Source: Cuneatibacter sp. NSJ-177 (lineage in GTDB: Bacteria > Bacillota > Clostridia > Lachnospirales > Lachnospiraceae). Taken from it: a stretch of 64,000 nt of DNA. Positions within the stretch are counted from its first letter, which is position 1. The number at the start of each line of letters is the position of its first letter. Where the stretch lies: positions 62,001 to 126,000 of the forward strand of contig NZ_JALIFO010000015.1 in assembly GCF_022867805.1 (NCBI RefSeq), read 5' to 3'. Under the pieces are notes generated by a model. It was not told the origin of the DNA and did not search any database. It was given only the letters and a program-made list of their open reading frames with translations. Below are positions 1-7,707 of this stretch, piece by piece. The translations under genes and the position numbers were made by a program.

Positions 1-977
1 TCCCGATTCTTCCCTGGAACAACCGGCCGCTGTTCCAGAAAATCCGCCGTCCCCTGGCCATTGTGCTGAGCGTTGTCTTGATCTTTGGACTGATCCTACT
101 GCTCCTGCTGCTCATCCTTCCTCAGCTCAAGTCCTCAGCCCTTTCCCTGGCCCAGGTCCTTCCCGGTTACCTCAATGATTTCAAGGATTTTGCCATCTCC
201 TTTCTCGGAAAATGGGGCATCTCCCTGGACTCGCTGAACCGGCTGACTTTGGATGCCGGTAAACTGGAAGAAATCGTCACCGCCTTCTTTTCCCGCGGGG
301 ACTCTTCCTTTCTCGGCGCGGTCGGCGGCGCCGTAAACCTGGCGACCGCAGTGATCCACACCTTTGTCAATATTGTGTTTGGCTTTACCTTTGCTATGTA
401 TATGCTCTTCAGCAAGGAAACCCTCAGCTATCAGACGAAAAAAATTTTGCTGGCCGTGCTGCCGGAAAATGTGGTGGAACGGATTTTTTCTCTGTCCTCC
501 CTGTCCTACGAGGTCTTTTCCCGCTTTGTATCCGGCCAATGTATTGAAGCGGTCATCATCGGCGGTCTCTGCTATCTGGGAATGCTTCTGTTTTCGTTCC
601 CCTATGCTCCGATGATTGCGGCTCTGGTTGGCTTCACCGCTTTGATCCCGGTGATCGGAGCCTTTCTCGGCACCGCCGTTGGCGTTCTTTTAATCTTTAT
701 GGATAGCCCGTCAAAGGCTTTCTGGTTTGTCATTTTTATCATGATCCTTCAACAGTTTGAAGGGGATTGGATCTATCCCAAAGTCGTCGGGAAATCCATC
801 GGGCTCCCCAGTCTCTGGGTCCTGGCCGCCATCACCATCGGCGGAAGCGTAGGAGGGATCTTGGGGATGCTCTTAGGCGTTCCCCTTTGTTCCGTGCTCT
901 ACTGCCTGACGCGGGAAGCTATCAATGGAAAACTGAAGGAAAAGATCACGGAGCCGGAGGAATCAAAAGGATCTTGA
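1..977 (+). CDS. AI-2E family transporter, C-terminal part
   Basis: The reading frame is open to the left edge, so the N-terminus lies outside the window; the visible part is about 325 residues ending in TGA at 975-977. It has the hydrophobic layout of the AI-2E/PerM/YtvI family: a membrane segment near the left end, a soluble middle stretch, then several clustered membrane segments containing GFTALIPVIGAFLG and the family-typical SLWVLAAITIGGSVGG. The family comprises polytopic inner-membrane proteins proposed to export small molecules or ions; the substrate cannot be read from sequence. It converges on the guanine deaminase gene with only 14 bp between stop codons and no visible terminator, so it is probably unrelated to the purine genes. 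Confidence 0.85.
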   Translation, partial: PILPWNNRPLFQKIRRPLAIVLSVVLIFGLILLLLLLILPQLKSSALSLAQVLPGYLNDFKDFAISFLGKWGISLDSLNRLTLDAGKLEEIVTAFFSRGDSSFLGAVGGAVNLATAVIHTFVNIVFGFTFAMYMLFSKETLSYQTKKILLAVLPENVVERIFSLSSLSYEVFSRFVSGQCIEAVIIGGLCYLGMLLFSFPYAPMIAALVGFTALIPVIGAFLGTAVGVLLIFMDSPSKAFWFVIFIMILQQFEGDWIYPKVVGKSIGLPSLWVLAAITIGGSVGGILGMLLGVPLCSVLYCLTREAINGKLKEKITEPEESKGS

Positions 978-991
978 AACGTCCATTATTT

Positions 992-2263
992 TTATCGGAT
1001 TTCTCTCCCGGCCACATATTTTTTCCAGATATCCCGGTCGTCCCCCAGATAGACCAGGCGTTCCAGCCGCTGCTTCACGGTAAGCGTCTGGGGATGGGCC
1101 AGTCTCATATCATCCAGAACCACTGCATCCAACTCATAGCCTGGTTCAAAACTTCCGACCTTTCCAAAGAAAGAACCGCCTCCCTTGGTGGCCAGATAAA
1201 GCGCCTCCTCTAAAATTAAAGGTTTCTGGGATTCATCCACCAGCCGCCAGCGAAGCTTGGATGCCTGAATCGCATCCGTCATGGCCCGAAGCAGCGATTC
1301 ACTGCTGCCGCCCGCCACATCGCTCCCCAGGCCAGTCGGGACGCCCTCTTTTAGGAAGGCGCGGACCGGAGCAATGCCGGAAGCGATATTCATATTGGAC
1401 TGGGGGCAATGGACTGCAAATACATTCCGCTTCTTTAAAAGCGCCCTCTCTTTCTCGTCCGACCAGACACAGTGAGCCATAATCGTCGGGCCGCCGGTTC
1501 CCAACAACTCTCTCCGGTCGTATGCCTCCCCATAGGAATCCGCATCCGGACAAAGCTCCCGCACCCAGGCAATCTCCCCCTGATTTTCCGACAAGTGGGA
1601 CTGGAGCGGCAGATGGTACTGTTTCTGAATGCCTGCCAAAGCCTCCATCAGTTCATCGGTACAGCTCGGAATAAAGCGCGGCGTCAAGATCGGCCTGGTG
1701 TGTTCATATTTTCCAATGGTGCGCTCCAACCACTTCACGGTTGCCTGGGCAGAGGCTTCTGCACTCTCCTCCCGAAGATAATCCGGAGCGTTCCGGTCCA
1801 TGTTGACCTTACCCACATAAGTAATCAGGCCGGAAGCTTCCATCTGATCCATCAGGATTTCCGTGGCCTCCCCGTGAACCGTGGCAAAGATACAGGCGCG
1901 GGTGGTCGTACTCTTCTTTAAGTTCTCCGTAAAGATCCCATAGGCTTTCCGGGCATATTCTGGATCCTGAAATTTCGCCTCCTCCGGAAACGCGTTGGTG
2001 TTCAGCCAATCCAATAATTCCATATCCATTCCCAACGCCCGGAAGGCATATTGGGAAGCATGCACATGGAGATCCGTCATTCCCGGAAGGATCAGGCGGT
2101 CGCCGCAGTCGACAAGCGGCAGGTTTTGATAACGTTCCGGAAGAACCGGAAAGACGCCGGAGGACCGGCCATTTTCACAAATAAGATAGCCATCTTCCTG
2201 TACGGCCAGCTCCGTGGGAGTCTGGTTGTAACAAATATGGCCTTTTAAAACAAAATTCTGCAT
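992..2263 (-). CDS. guaD: guanine deaminase
   Basis: A 423-residue metal-dependent amidohydrolase that hydrolyses guanine to xanthine and ammonia in the cytoplasm. Metal-site residues are visible: H66 and H68 in DLHVHASQY, H223 in QSHLSEN, H264 in MAHCVW and D315 in GSDVAGG. VGKVNMDRNAPDYLRE near 150 and LTPRFIPSC near 195 are characteristic of guanine deaminases rather than of SsnA or cytosine deaminase. The start is the ATG at 2263, preceded by AGAGGTG; a longer in-frame reading to 2368 has no ribosome binding site and runs back into the leader. Its 5' leader carries a guanine-class purine riboswitch, so expression should respond to guanine or hypoxanthine. It feeds xanthine to the XdhD/YgfK/HyuA genes upstream on the same strand. 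Confidence 0.93.
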   Translation of the reverse strand: MQNFVLKGHICYNQTPTELAVQEDGYLICENGRSSGVFPVLPERYQNLPLVDCGDRLILPGMTDLHVHASQYAFRALGMDMELLDWLNTNAFPEEAKFQDPEYARKAYGIFTENLKKSTTTRACIFATVHGEATEILMDQMEASGLITYVGKVNMDRNAPDYLREESAEASAQATVKWLERTIGKYEHTRPILTPRFIPSCTDELMEALAGIQKQYHLPLQSHLSENQGEIAWVRELCPDADSYGEAYDRRELLGTGGPTIMAHCVWSDEKERALLKKRNVFAVHCPQSNMNIASGIAPVRAFLKEGVPTGLGSDVAGGSSESLLRAMTDAIQASKLRWRLVDESQKPLILEEALYLATKGGGSFFGKVGSFEPGYELDAVVLDDMRLAHPQTLTVKQRLERLVYLGDDRDIWKKYVAGREIR

Positions 2264-2341
2264 TGAGGTCACCTCTTTTTTCCTGGATCCGGCATCCATT
2301 CCAGCGGGAATTCTGCTCCGGATCGTTTTGGCTTTTCTGTG

Positions 2342-2417
2342 TAATAAAAACGGCTGCCGTTCCGACACAAATTCCCGCTCAGATCGGGAACTTATAGTCG
2401 GCTATTTCCGGCAGCCG
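2342..2417 (-). terminator. riboswitch expression platform: terminator competing with P3
   Basis: CGGCAGCCG (minus-strand copy of 2351-2359) is followed at once by UUUUUAUUA. It is perfectly complementary over 9 nt to CGGCUGCCG inside the aptamer (2409-2417), which makes up the P3 5' strand and part of its loop. Pairing would give a GC-rich stem plus U-tract and destroy P3, so ligand binding should prevent termination (ON switch). A separate hairpin UUCCCG/CGGGAA at 2372-2389 sits in the enclosed loop. Pairing is read directly; the regulatory sign is inferred. Confidence 0.6.
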
Positions 2418-2454
2418 GTAGAAACGCCCGCCCAATCGCGGGTCTATATAAGTT
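2389..2454 (-). promoter_or_regulatory. purine riboswitch aptamer (guanine class)
   Basis: Read on the minus strand, P1 is AACUUAUA pairing with UAUAAGUU (8 bp). P2 is CCCGC/GCGGG with loop GAUUGG. The J2/3 core GUUUCUACC is exact. P3 is GGCUG/UAGCC with loop CCGGAAA, and the 3' core is CCGACUAUA. The pyrimidine corresponding to position 74 is C (GACUAU, not GAUUAU), which in this family specifies guanine/hypoxanthine rather than adenine. It lies between a good promoter and the guanine deaminase gene. Confidence 0.92.
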
Positions 2455-2477
2455 CTTTGTTTTCACTTCTTTTCATT

Positions 2478-2506
2478 ATTATAGAAGAATGTAAGAGAAA
2501 AAGCAA
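2478..2506 (-). promoter_or_regulatory. promoter of the guaD riboswitch transcript
   Basis: TTGCTT and a perfect TATAAT are separated by 17 bp on the minus strand. Transcription would begin about 15-20 nt upstream of riboswitch P1. This gives guaD its own promoter, separate from hyuA. Confidence 0.75.
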
Positions 2507-2545
2507 GCGTTGGCCGCAATAATCTCAGAAATAATAATTTTTCTT

Positions 2546-2707
2546 GTTACCATTCACAGCCACAATTCCGCGAGGTGTTTTCGTGCGTATTTTGCACGAA
2601 AATCCCAAGTTAGAGGGTGCGAAACGATGTTTTTTATCGTTTCTGTGCATCGCGTAGCGTGTTACTATTCATGGAACCGTGTTTTTTACGGAGCCATGAA
2701 TAGTAAC
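2546..2707. repeat. nested palindromic intergenic element
   Basis: Three near-perfect hairpins lie side by side: TTTTCGTGC/GCACGAAAA (2578-2602), GAAACGAT/ATCGTTTC (2621-2643) and GTTACTATTCATGG/CCATGAATAGTAAC (2661-2707, with inner CCGT/ACGG). The left boundary at 2546 starts GTTACCATTCACAG, which matches the right terminal arm at 12 of 16 positions. The whole stretch therefore looks like a small element with imperfect terminal inverted repeats. It sits between the hyuA stop and the guaD promoter and has no reading frame. It may also act as the hyuA transcript end, although there is no U-tract. Confidence 0.55.
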
Positions 2708-2767
2708 TTTTGCATCCCGGCTCTCTGGGTTTCTCCGCTGGAAAGTTCCATGAATCCGGAATTTTCC

Positions 2768-4147
2768 TTACCCTTCCGTTTTCTGATATCTTCCTCTCTT
2801 TATATATCTGCCAAGACCTTCCCTGGTCACTTTCCCATTTTCCGCAGCCAGTGTCCCGCGGAGGAACACCTTTTCTACTTTCGCCTTCATCTTCCGCCCC
2901 TCAAAAGGAGCATAATCCACATGCTGCACCTGTCCGGCAGCGGTTAACACCGTCTCGGCATTCGGATTCAGCACGGTGATATCCGCGTCGCTCCCAGGCG
3001 CCAAGACTCCTTTTTGGGGAAACATGCCATAAAGCTTCGCCGGATTCTCCGCCAGCTGTCGGCACATCTGCGGGAGCGTGATCCGGCCTTCGCAGACCCC
3101 ATAGGTATACATTAAAAGGGGCCGCGTTTCCACGCCAGGCATCCCGCCGGGGATTTTGGTGAAGTCCGAAAGCCCCAGCTCTTTTTGTTTCAGCGTAAAG
3201 CTGCAATGGTCCGTCGAAACCGTCTGGATCTCACCGTCCGACAACGCTTTCCAAAGCGCCTCCTGATCCGCTGGTTTCCGCAGCGGAGGAGCGATCACAT
3301 AGCGCGCGCCCTCAAAACCAGGCAGCTGATACCGGCTGTCGTCCATCAAAAGATACTGCGGACAAGTCTCCACATAGACCTCTTGGTTCCAGTCCTTCCG
3401 GGCGCGTAAAATTTCGGTAAGCCCTTCTTTCGTGCTCAGATGCACCACAATCACCGGAGCCTCAGCCACCCGCGCAATTTTTAAAAGGCGCGCCACCGCC
3501 TCGGCCTCCATCGCAGCCGGCCTGGTCTTCGGATGACAGGAAACCGCATTGTGCCCGGCAGCCTTTTCCGCCTTCACCAAGGCTTTGATCACCCCGTCGT
3601 TTTCGCAGTGAACCCCGACGATTCCGCCGGTCTCCCGGAGGCGTACCAGGATCTCATAGAGCTCCTCGTCGTTAACCATCGTATCGTAGGTCAGATAAAG
3701 TTTAAAGGAAGTGACGCCGTCCTCCATGATCTTCGGCACATCCGCAGAAGCCTGGGAATTCCAATCGGTGATCGCCAGGTGGAAACCATAGTCGCAGGAC
3801 GCCTTCCCATCCGCCTTTTTGTGCCAGTTGGCAATTCCTTCTTCCAGAGTCTCCCCCTGGTATTGGGTGGCGAAATCCACGATTGCCGTGGTCCCGCCGG
3901 CCAAAGCCGCCTGTGTGCCACTGGCAAAATCGTCGGCTGTAACCGTCCCGGCCACATGCAGGTCAAAGTGAGTATGAGCATCGATGAAGCCAGGGAACAA
4001 AAAACGGCCCGTCACGTCGATGATCTCATCGGCGTCCACAGCCAGATCCTGGCCAATCGCTTGAATTTTTTCGTCTTGTATCAAAATATCTGTTTCCCGG
4101 CAGCCATCGCCGGAAACAACGGTGCCGCCTTTTAAGAGAATTTGCAT
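2768..4147 (-). CDS. hyuA: dihydropyrimidinase / D-hydantoinase (HyuA-like)
   Basis: A 459-residue cyclic amidohydrolase of the hydantoinase/dihydropyrimidinase family, which opens cyclic amide rings. In anaerobic purine gene sets it is assigned a ring-opening step on a purine-derived intermediate. The binuclear metal centre is complete: H58 and H60 in FIDAHTHFD, the carboxylated K149 in SFKLYLTY, H180 in VHCEND, H236 in VVHLST and D313 in STDHCSF. The start at 4147 has AGGAGG 6 nt upstream. It is on the same strand as xdhD, ygfK and ssnA but is separated from xdhD by about 890 bp that hold a decayed CRISPR array. Close alternatives are allantoinase-like relatives; the DHC at the Asp ligand and overall length favour hydantoinase. 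Confidence 0.9.
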   Translation of the reverse strand: MQILLKGGTVVSGDGCRETDILIQDEKIQAIGQDLAVDADEIIDVTGRFLFPGFIDAHTHFDLHVAGTVTADDFASGTQAALAGGTTAIVDFATQYQGETLEEGIANWHKKADGKASCDYGFHLAITDWNSQASADVPKIMEDGVTSFKLYLTYDTMVNDEELYEILVRLRETGGIVGVHCENDGVIKALVKAEKAAGHNAVSCHPKTRPAAMEAEAVARLLKIARVAEAPVIVVHLSTKEGLTEILRARKDWNQEVYVETCPQYLLMDDSRYQLPGFEGARYVIAPPLRKPADQEALWKALSDGEIQTVSTDHCSFTLKQKELGLSDFTKIPGGMPGVETRPLLMYTYGVCEGRITLPQMCRQLAENPAKLYGMFPQKGVLAPGSDADITVLNPNAETVLTAAGQVQHVDYAPFEGRKMKAKVEKVFLRGTLAAENGKVTREGLGRYIKRGRYQKTEG

Positions 4148-4381
4148 TTTGTTCCTCCTATTTAATGGGATTATGAGGGGCGGGTGGGGATTTGGCTTCT
4201 GGGGGAAAGGGCGGGTGGAATGCGGTTGAAGATTGCGTGGGAGCTGTGTGTGTCTGATTCTGGCTGGAATGGCAATATCAATTAAAGAAGGCCATAGAAT
4301 CTACATTCTGTTTGAATCCCTGCTCCGGCCAAGATAACGATGTAGGGGAGCCGCGGCATACCAACACCGTCCAGGTCATTT

Positions 4382-4611
4382 ATTTCAATCCACGTTCCCA
4401 AGCGGAGACGACGATAATGAGTATATTGCAATGTCGATTGTTGACAGTTTAATCCACATCCCAGCCAGGATGGCAACGGCCGGTGCAACGCTGCAAATCC
4501 AAGACACAGCGGGGTTTCAATCCACATCCCAGCCAGGATGGCAACGGCATCATCATATCGTGATCAACCATATAGACACGTTTCAATCCACATCCCAGCC
4601 AGGATGGCAAC
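4382..4611 (-). CRISPR. short, decaying orphan CRISPR array (type I-C-like repeat)
   Basis: Two identical 32-bp repeats (4514-4545, 4580-4611) and a third with 3 end mismatches (4446-4477) are separated by 36 and 34 bp. On the minus strand the repeat begins GTTGCCATCCTGG, has a CATCC/GGATG stem and ends GTGGATTGAAAC, which resembles type I-C repeats. Continuing at about 66-bp steps there are more diverged units at 4382-4412 (TTTCAATCCACG core), 4310-4341 (GTTTGAATCC, GCCAAGAT) and 4244-4275 (CTGGCTGGAATGGCAA). Decay increases away from 4611, which places the leader at higher coordinates. No cas gene is in the window. Confidence 0.85.
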
Positions 4612-4988
4612 CGCAAAAACACCAACAACTCCCCATGATCTTTCCCCACCATCTATCAATTTTTTCAACATTCCCCTCTCCATCACCCGTCATCCAAACA
4701 ATTCTCAATCTTTCCAACCACTTCCTTCAATCATCCCAGTGCGAACCTCCCGGCTTTCCCTGTTTACTTCCCATTCGCACCAAGCCAAACATTTACCCTT
4801 TCAAAATTTCAGAAAACATTCACACTACTTTTCTCCTGCATAATCCCCCGCGTATTCTCACTCGCCTTTTGCTCTATTCCCTTCCAATTATAATTCTTTC
4901 CTCTCAACAATGCAATCACCACTCCAAAAAACTTATTTCCTCTTTTCCTTCTCCCCGCGTTATCTTTCCCGCCTCCAAAATTAAGCCA
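4612..4988 (-). promoter_or_regulatory. presumed CRISPR leader and strand-asymmetric spacer region
   Basis: No gene is supported here. The plus strand is strikingly pyrimidine-rich and G-poor for about 350 bp, so the minus-strand transcript would be purine-rich. It abuts the conserved end of the CRISPR array and is therefore the expected leader position. No clear promoter was identified. The long plus-strand reading frame across the array is an artefact of the repeats. Confidence 0.4.
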
Positions 4989-5021
4989 CTGCGGAATTCC
5001 CCTTATCGGGCAATTCCGCAG
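4989..5021 (-). terminator. hairpin after xdhD
   Basis: CTGCGGAATT pairs perfectly with AATTCCGCAG (10 bp) with an inner CCC/GGG, 18 bp past the xdhD stop. The following minus-strand sequence is only moderately U-rich (CUUAAUUUUGG), so it may be a weak terminator or an RNA 3'-end stabiliser. Confidence 0.5.
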
Positions 5022-5039
5022 CATCCTTCGTTTTACTTC

Positions 5040-7607
5040 TCAAGCTTTCTTTTTCTTCTCATACGGCGTATCCGCCAGGGGCAGCGACGTCCGGAATTTT
5101 TTGTCCCACCGGTAATAGGCTCCCTGAACCGCGGGCGCCGTCGGGATGGAGGTGATCTCCCCGATTCCCACTGCTCCGCAGGCCAGCTCATCGTGGTTTT
5201 TCTCAACGATGATGCTCTTTACATCCGGCGTCTTATCTGCGCGGAACAGGCCCAGCGTGCCGAACTTGGCCAGCGGTTTTCCGTGATCCAGAGGGAACTG
5301 CTCAGTCAGGGCGTACCCCAGCGACATCACCACGCCGCCTTCGATCTGGCCTTCTACGGACAGGGGATTGACCGCTCTTCCCACATCGTGGGCAGCCACC
5401 ACCTGCTGAAGGGTTCCATCCTCATTTAAGATCACGACCTGGGTGGCATACCCATAGGCCACATGGGAAACCGGATTTTTCTTCTTGCTCCCCATCGGGT
5501 CGGTGGCGGCCAAATACTCGCCGTAAAACTCTCTCCCGTTTAAAGCGGAAAGCGGCCGTCCGGCCAATTCCTTCATCAGATCCTGACATGCCCGGCGCAG
5601 GGCTTCCCCGGTCACCAGCGTCTGACGGGATCCGGAGGTCGTGCCGGAATCCGGCGCCAGATTCGTCTCTGCCGCCACATATTCGATCTGCGATAACGGC
5701 AGCCCCGTGCACTCGCAGGCCATCTGTAAAAGCACGGTCCCAAGTCCCTGTCCGATACAGGAAGCGCCGGAGCGGATTACCAATTTCCCATCCTCCACCG
5801 TCAGACGGCAACGCCCAAAGTCGGGAAGGCCGACGCCGACCCCCGCGTTCTTCATCGCACAGGCAATGCCTGCATAAGGACTGCTGTCAAATACCTCTTT
5901 CACGGCCTCCAGCGTTTCCGCTAAGGCGGTTCCCGGACAGGCGATCTGGCCGTTGGGAAGCTCTTCGCCCGGATGAATCGCATTCCGGTATCGGATCTCC
6001 CACGGGGAAATCCCAACCAGATCCGCCAGCAGATTCAAATTACACTCGGTTGCAAAGCAGCTCTGGGTCACTCCGAAGCCGCGGAAGGCGCCTGCCGGAG
6101 GGTTGTTGGTGTAGACAGCCTTGCCGTCAATCTCTACATTTTGATAATTGTACGGTCCGGCGGCATGGGTGCAGGCGCGCTGCAAAACCGGGCCGCCCAG
6201 GGACGCATACGCCCCTGTGTCCGAGACGATGGTCGCCTTCATGCCGGTCAGGATCCCATTTTCATCGCATGCCGTGGTGAAATCCATCTCCATGGCATGG
6301 CGTTTCGGGTGGACTAAGATACTTTCCTGGCGGCTCAGCTTTACCTTCACCGGCCGCCCGGTATGCCAGGACAGAAGCGCCGCATGGTGCTGCACCGACA
6401 TATCTTCTTTCCCGCCGAACCCACCGCCGACCAGCGCGTTGATCACGTGGACCTTTTCTCTGGGAAGCCCCAGCACCAGCGCGCATTCCCGCTGGGTGTC
6501 ATAGGTTCCCTGGTCCGACGAATAAATCAAAACCTCACCGGCCTCCCGGTCCGCCGCCGCCAGGGCGCATTCCGGCTCTAAAAAGGCATGCTCCGTAAAC
6601 GGCGTGGAGTAATGCCGGGTCACCACATATTTCGAAGCAGCGATCGCCGCATCAGCGTCCCCACGCACCAGCCGCTCATAGGCCAGAATATTTCCTTTTT
6701 CGTGGAGCAGAGGGGCCTCATCCGCGAGGGCCTCATCCGGAGAAAACACACCGGGCAGTTCCTGATACTCCACCTTCACCAGCCCTTTGGCCTTCTCCAG
6801 AATCTCCGGCGTCTCCGCCGCCACCAGGGCCACTGCGTCGCCAAGATACCGCGTCACATCGCCCACCGCGATCATGGTATCCCAATCTTGTTTCACATGG
6901 CCGACCTTATTGCTTCCCGGAACGTCCGCGGCGGTCAGCACCGCATGAACACCGGGCAGGGCCAATGCAGCTGTGGGATCGATGGAAAGCACGCGGGCGC
7001 GGGGATAGGCGGAGCGGACCGCGCTCCCGTACAGCATTCCTTCCGCCGTCATATCGTCCACATATTTTCCGCTTCCCAGCACCTTCTCTGGCACGTCCAG
7101 CCGTGGAATCCGCTTGCCGATTCCGGCCCGCTCCGGCTCTGCTGGGATCGGGAGCTCTTCCCGAAACATTTTTGCGGCCAGCGCAATGGCATCTTCGATC
7201 TTTTTGTAACCGGTACACCGGCAGATATTATTTTTGATTGCCCCGGCAATCTCCGTCCGGGTCGGATTCAAATTCCGGTCCAGCAGAGCCTTTGCACAGA
7301 TCACCATGCCGGGAATGCAGAAACCACACTGGACGGCTCCTGCTTCCCCAAACGCATAGACGTAGACCTCTTTTTCCCGCTCCGACAGCCCTTCGACGGT
7401 TAAGATTTCCTTTCCCTCGAACCGAGCCGCTTTCTGTACACAGGCTTTCACAGGTTTTCCGTCCACAAGAATCGTGCAGGTGCCGCAGGCGCCCTCGCTG
7501 CATCCATCCTTGACAGAGATCAGGCCGCAGTCCTCCCGCAGCACACGGATCAACTTCTTTTCTCCGTCGGCCTCCACCTGTCTTCCATTAATAAGCAGGC
7601 TAACCAT
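5040..7607 (-). CDS. xdhD: XdhD-type fused molybdenum hydroxylase (xanthine dehydrogenase family)
   Basis: 855 residues with a two-[2Fe-2S] iron-sulphur part fused to the molybdopterin-binding large subunit. Cluster cysteines are C36, C41, C44 and C56 (CSEGACGTC), then C94 and C97 (CGFC) with C129 and C131 (CRC). The Mo domains start near 170 and contain GGGFGGKED, AFRGFG and near the end GAVGIGEITSIPTAP. The family hydroxylates purines such as xanthine; E. coli XdhD (YgfN) has the same fusion and is grouped with selenium-dependent hydroxylases. No FAD domain is present, so electrons must pass to a partner, plausibly YgfK encoded 100 bp upstream. The start at 7607 has AGGAGG 7 nt upstream; the longer reading to 7745 lacks a site and overlaps ygfK. 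No in-frame selenocysteine codon was seen. Confidence 0.9.
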   Translation of the reverse strand: MVSLLINGRQVEADGEKKLIRVLREDCGLISVKDGCSEGACGTCTILVDGKPVKACVQKAARFEGKEILTVEGLSEREKEVYVYAFGEAGAVQCGFCIPGMVICAKALLDRNLNPTRTEIAGAIKNNICRCTGYKKIEDAIALAAKMFREELPIPAEPERAGIGKRIPRLDVPEKVLGSGKYVDDMTAEGMLYGSAVRSAYPRARVLSIDPTAALALPGVHAVLTAADVPGSNKVGHVKQDWDTMIAVGDVTRYLGDAVALVAAETPEILEKAKGLVKVEYQELPGVFSPDEALADEAPLLHEKGNILAYERLVRGDADAAIAASKYVVTRHYSTPFTEHAFLEPECALAAADREAGEVLIYSSDQGTYDTQRECALVLGLPREKVHVINALVGGGFGGKEDMSVQHHAALLSWHTGRPVKVKLSRQESILVHPKRHAMEMDFTTACDENGILTGMKATIVSDTGAYASLGGPVLQRACTHAAGPYNYQNVEIDGKAVYTNNPPAGAFRGFGVTQSCFATECNLNLLADLVGISPWEIRYRNAIHPGEELPNGQIACPGTALAETLEAVKEVFDSSPYAGIACAMKNAGVGVGLPDFGRCRLTVEDGKLVIRSGASCIGQGLGTVLLQMACECTGLPLSQIEYVAAETNLAPDSGTTSGSRQTLVTGEALRRACQDLMKELAGRPLSALNGREFYGEYLAATDPMGSKKKNPVSHVAYGYATQVVILNEDGTLQQVVAAHDVGRAVNPLSVEGQIEGGVVMSLGYALTEQFPLDHGKPLAKFGTLGLFRADKTPDVKSIIVEKNHDELACGAVGIGEITSIPTAPAVQGAYYRWDKKFRTSLPLADTPYEKKKKA

Positions 7608-7707
7608 CCCAAACCCTCCTGACCGTTCAAACTCCCGCTTGCCCATCAAATGTCGGTGCGAAGCTGCAAGCAAGCTTGCCCATTCACACCGCCGTTTGCC
7701 GGGACTT

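Noticed and set aside
4431-5429. 332-residue plus-strand reading frame across the CRISPR array
   Set aside because: It translates the repeats (IHIPARMATA) and runs antisense into xdhD; no ribosome binding site or family resemblance. It is an artefact of the G-poor region lacking stops.
5040-7607. Selenocysteine codon in the selenium-linked XdhD or YgeY genes
   Set aside because: No in-frame TGA interrupts either gene; selenium dependence in this family is due to a non-protein selenium ligand, so no SECIS element was expected.
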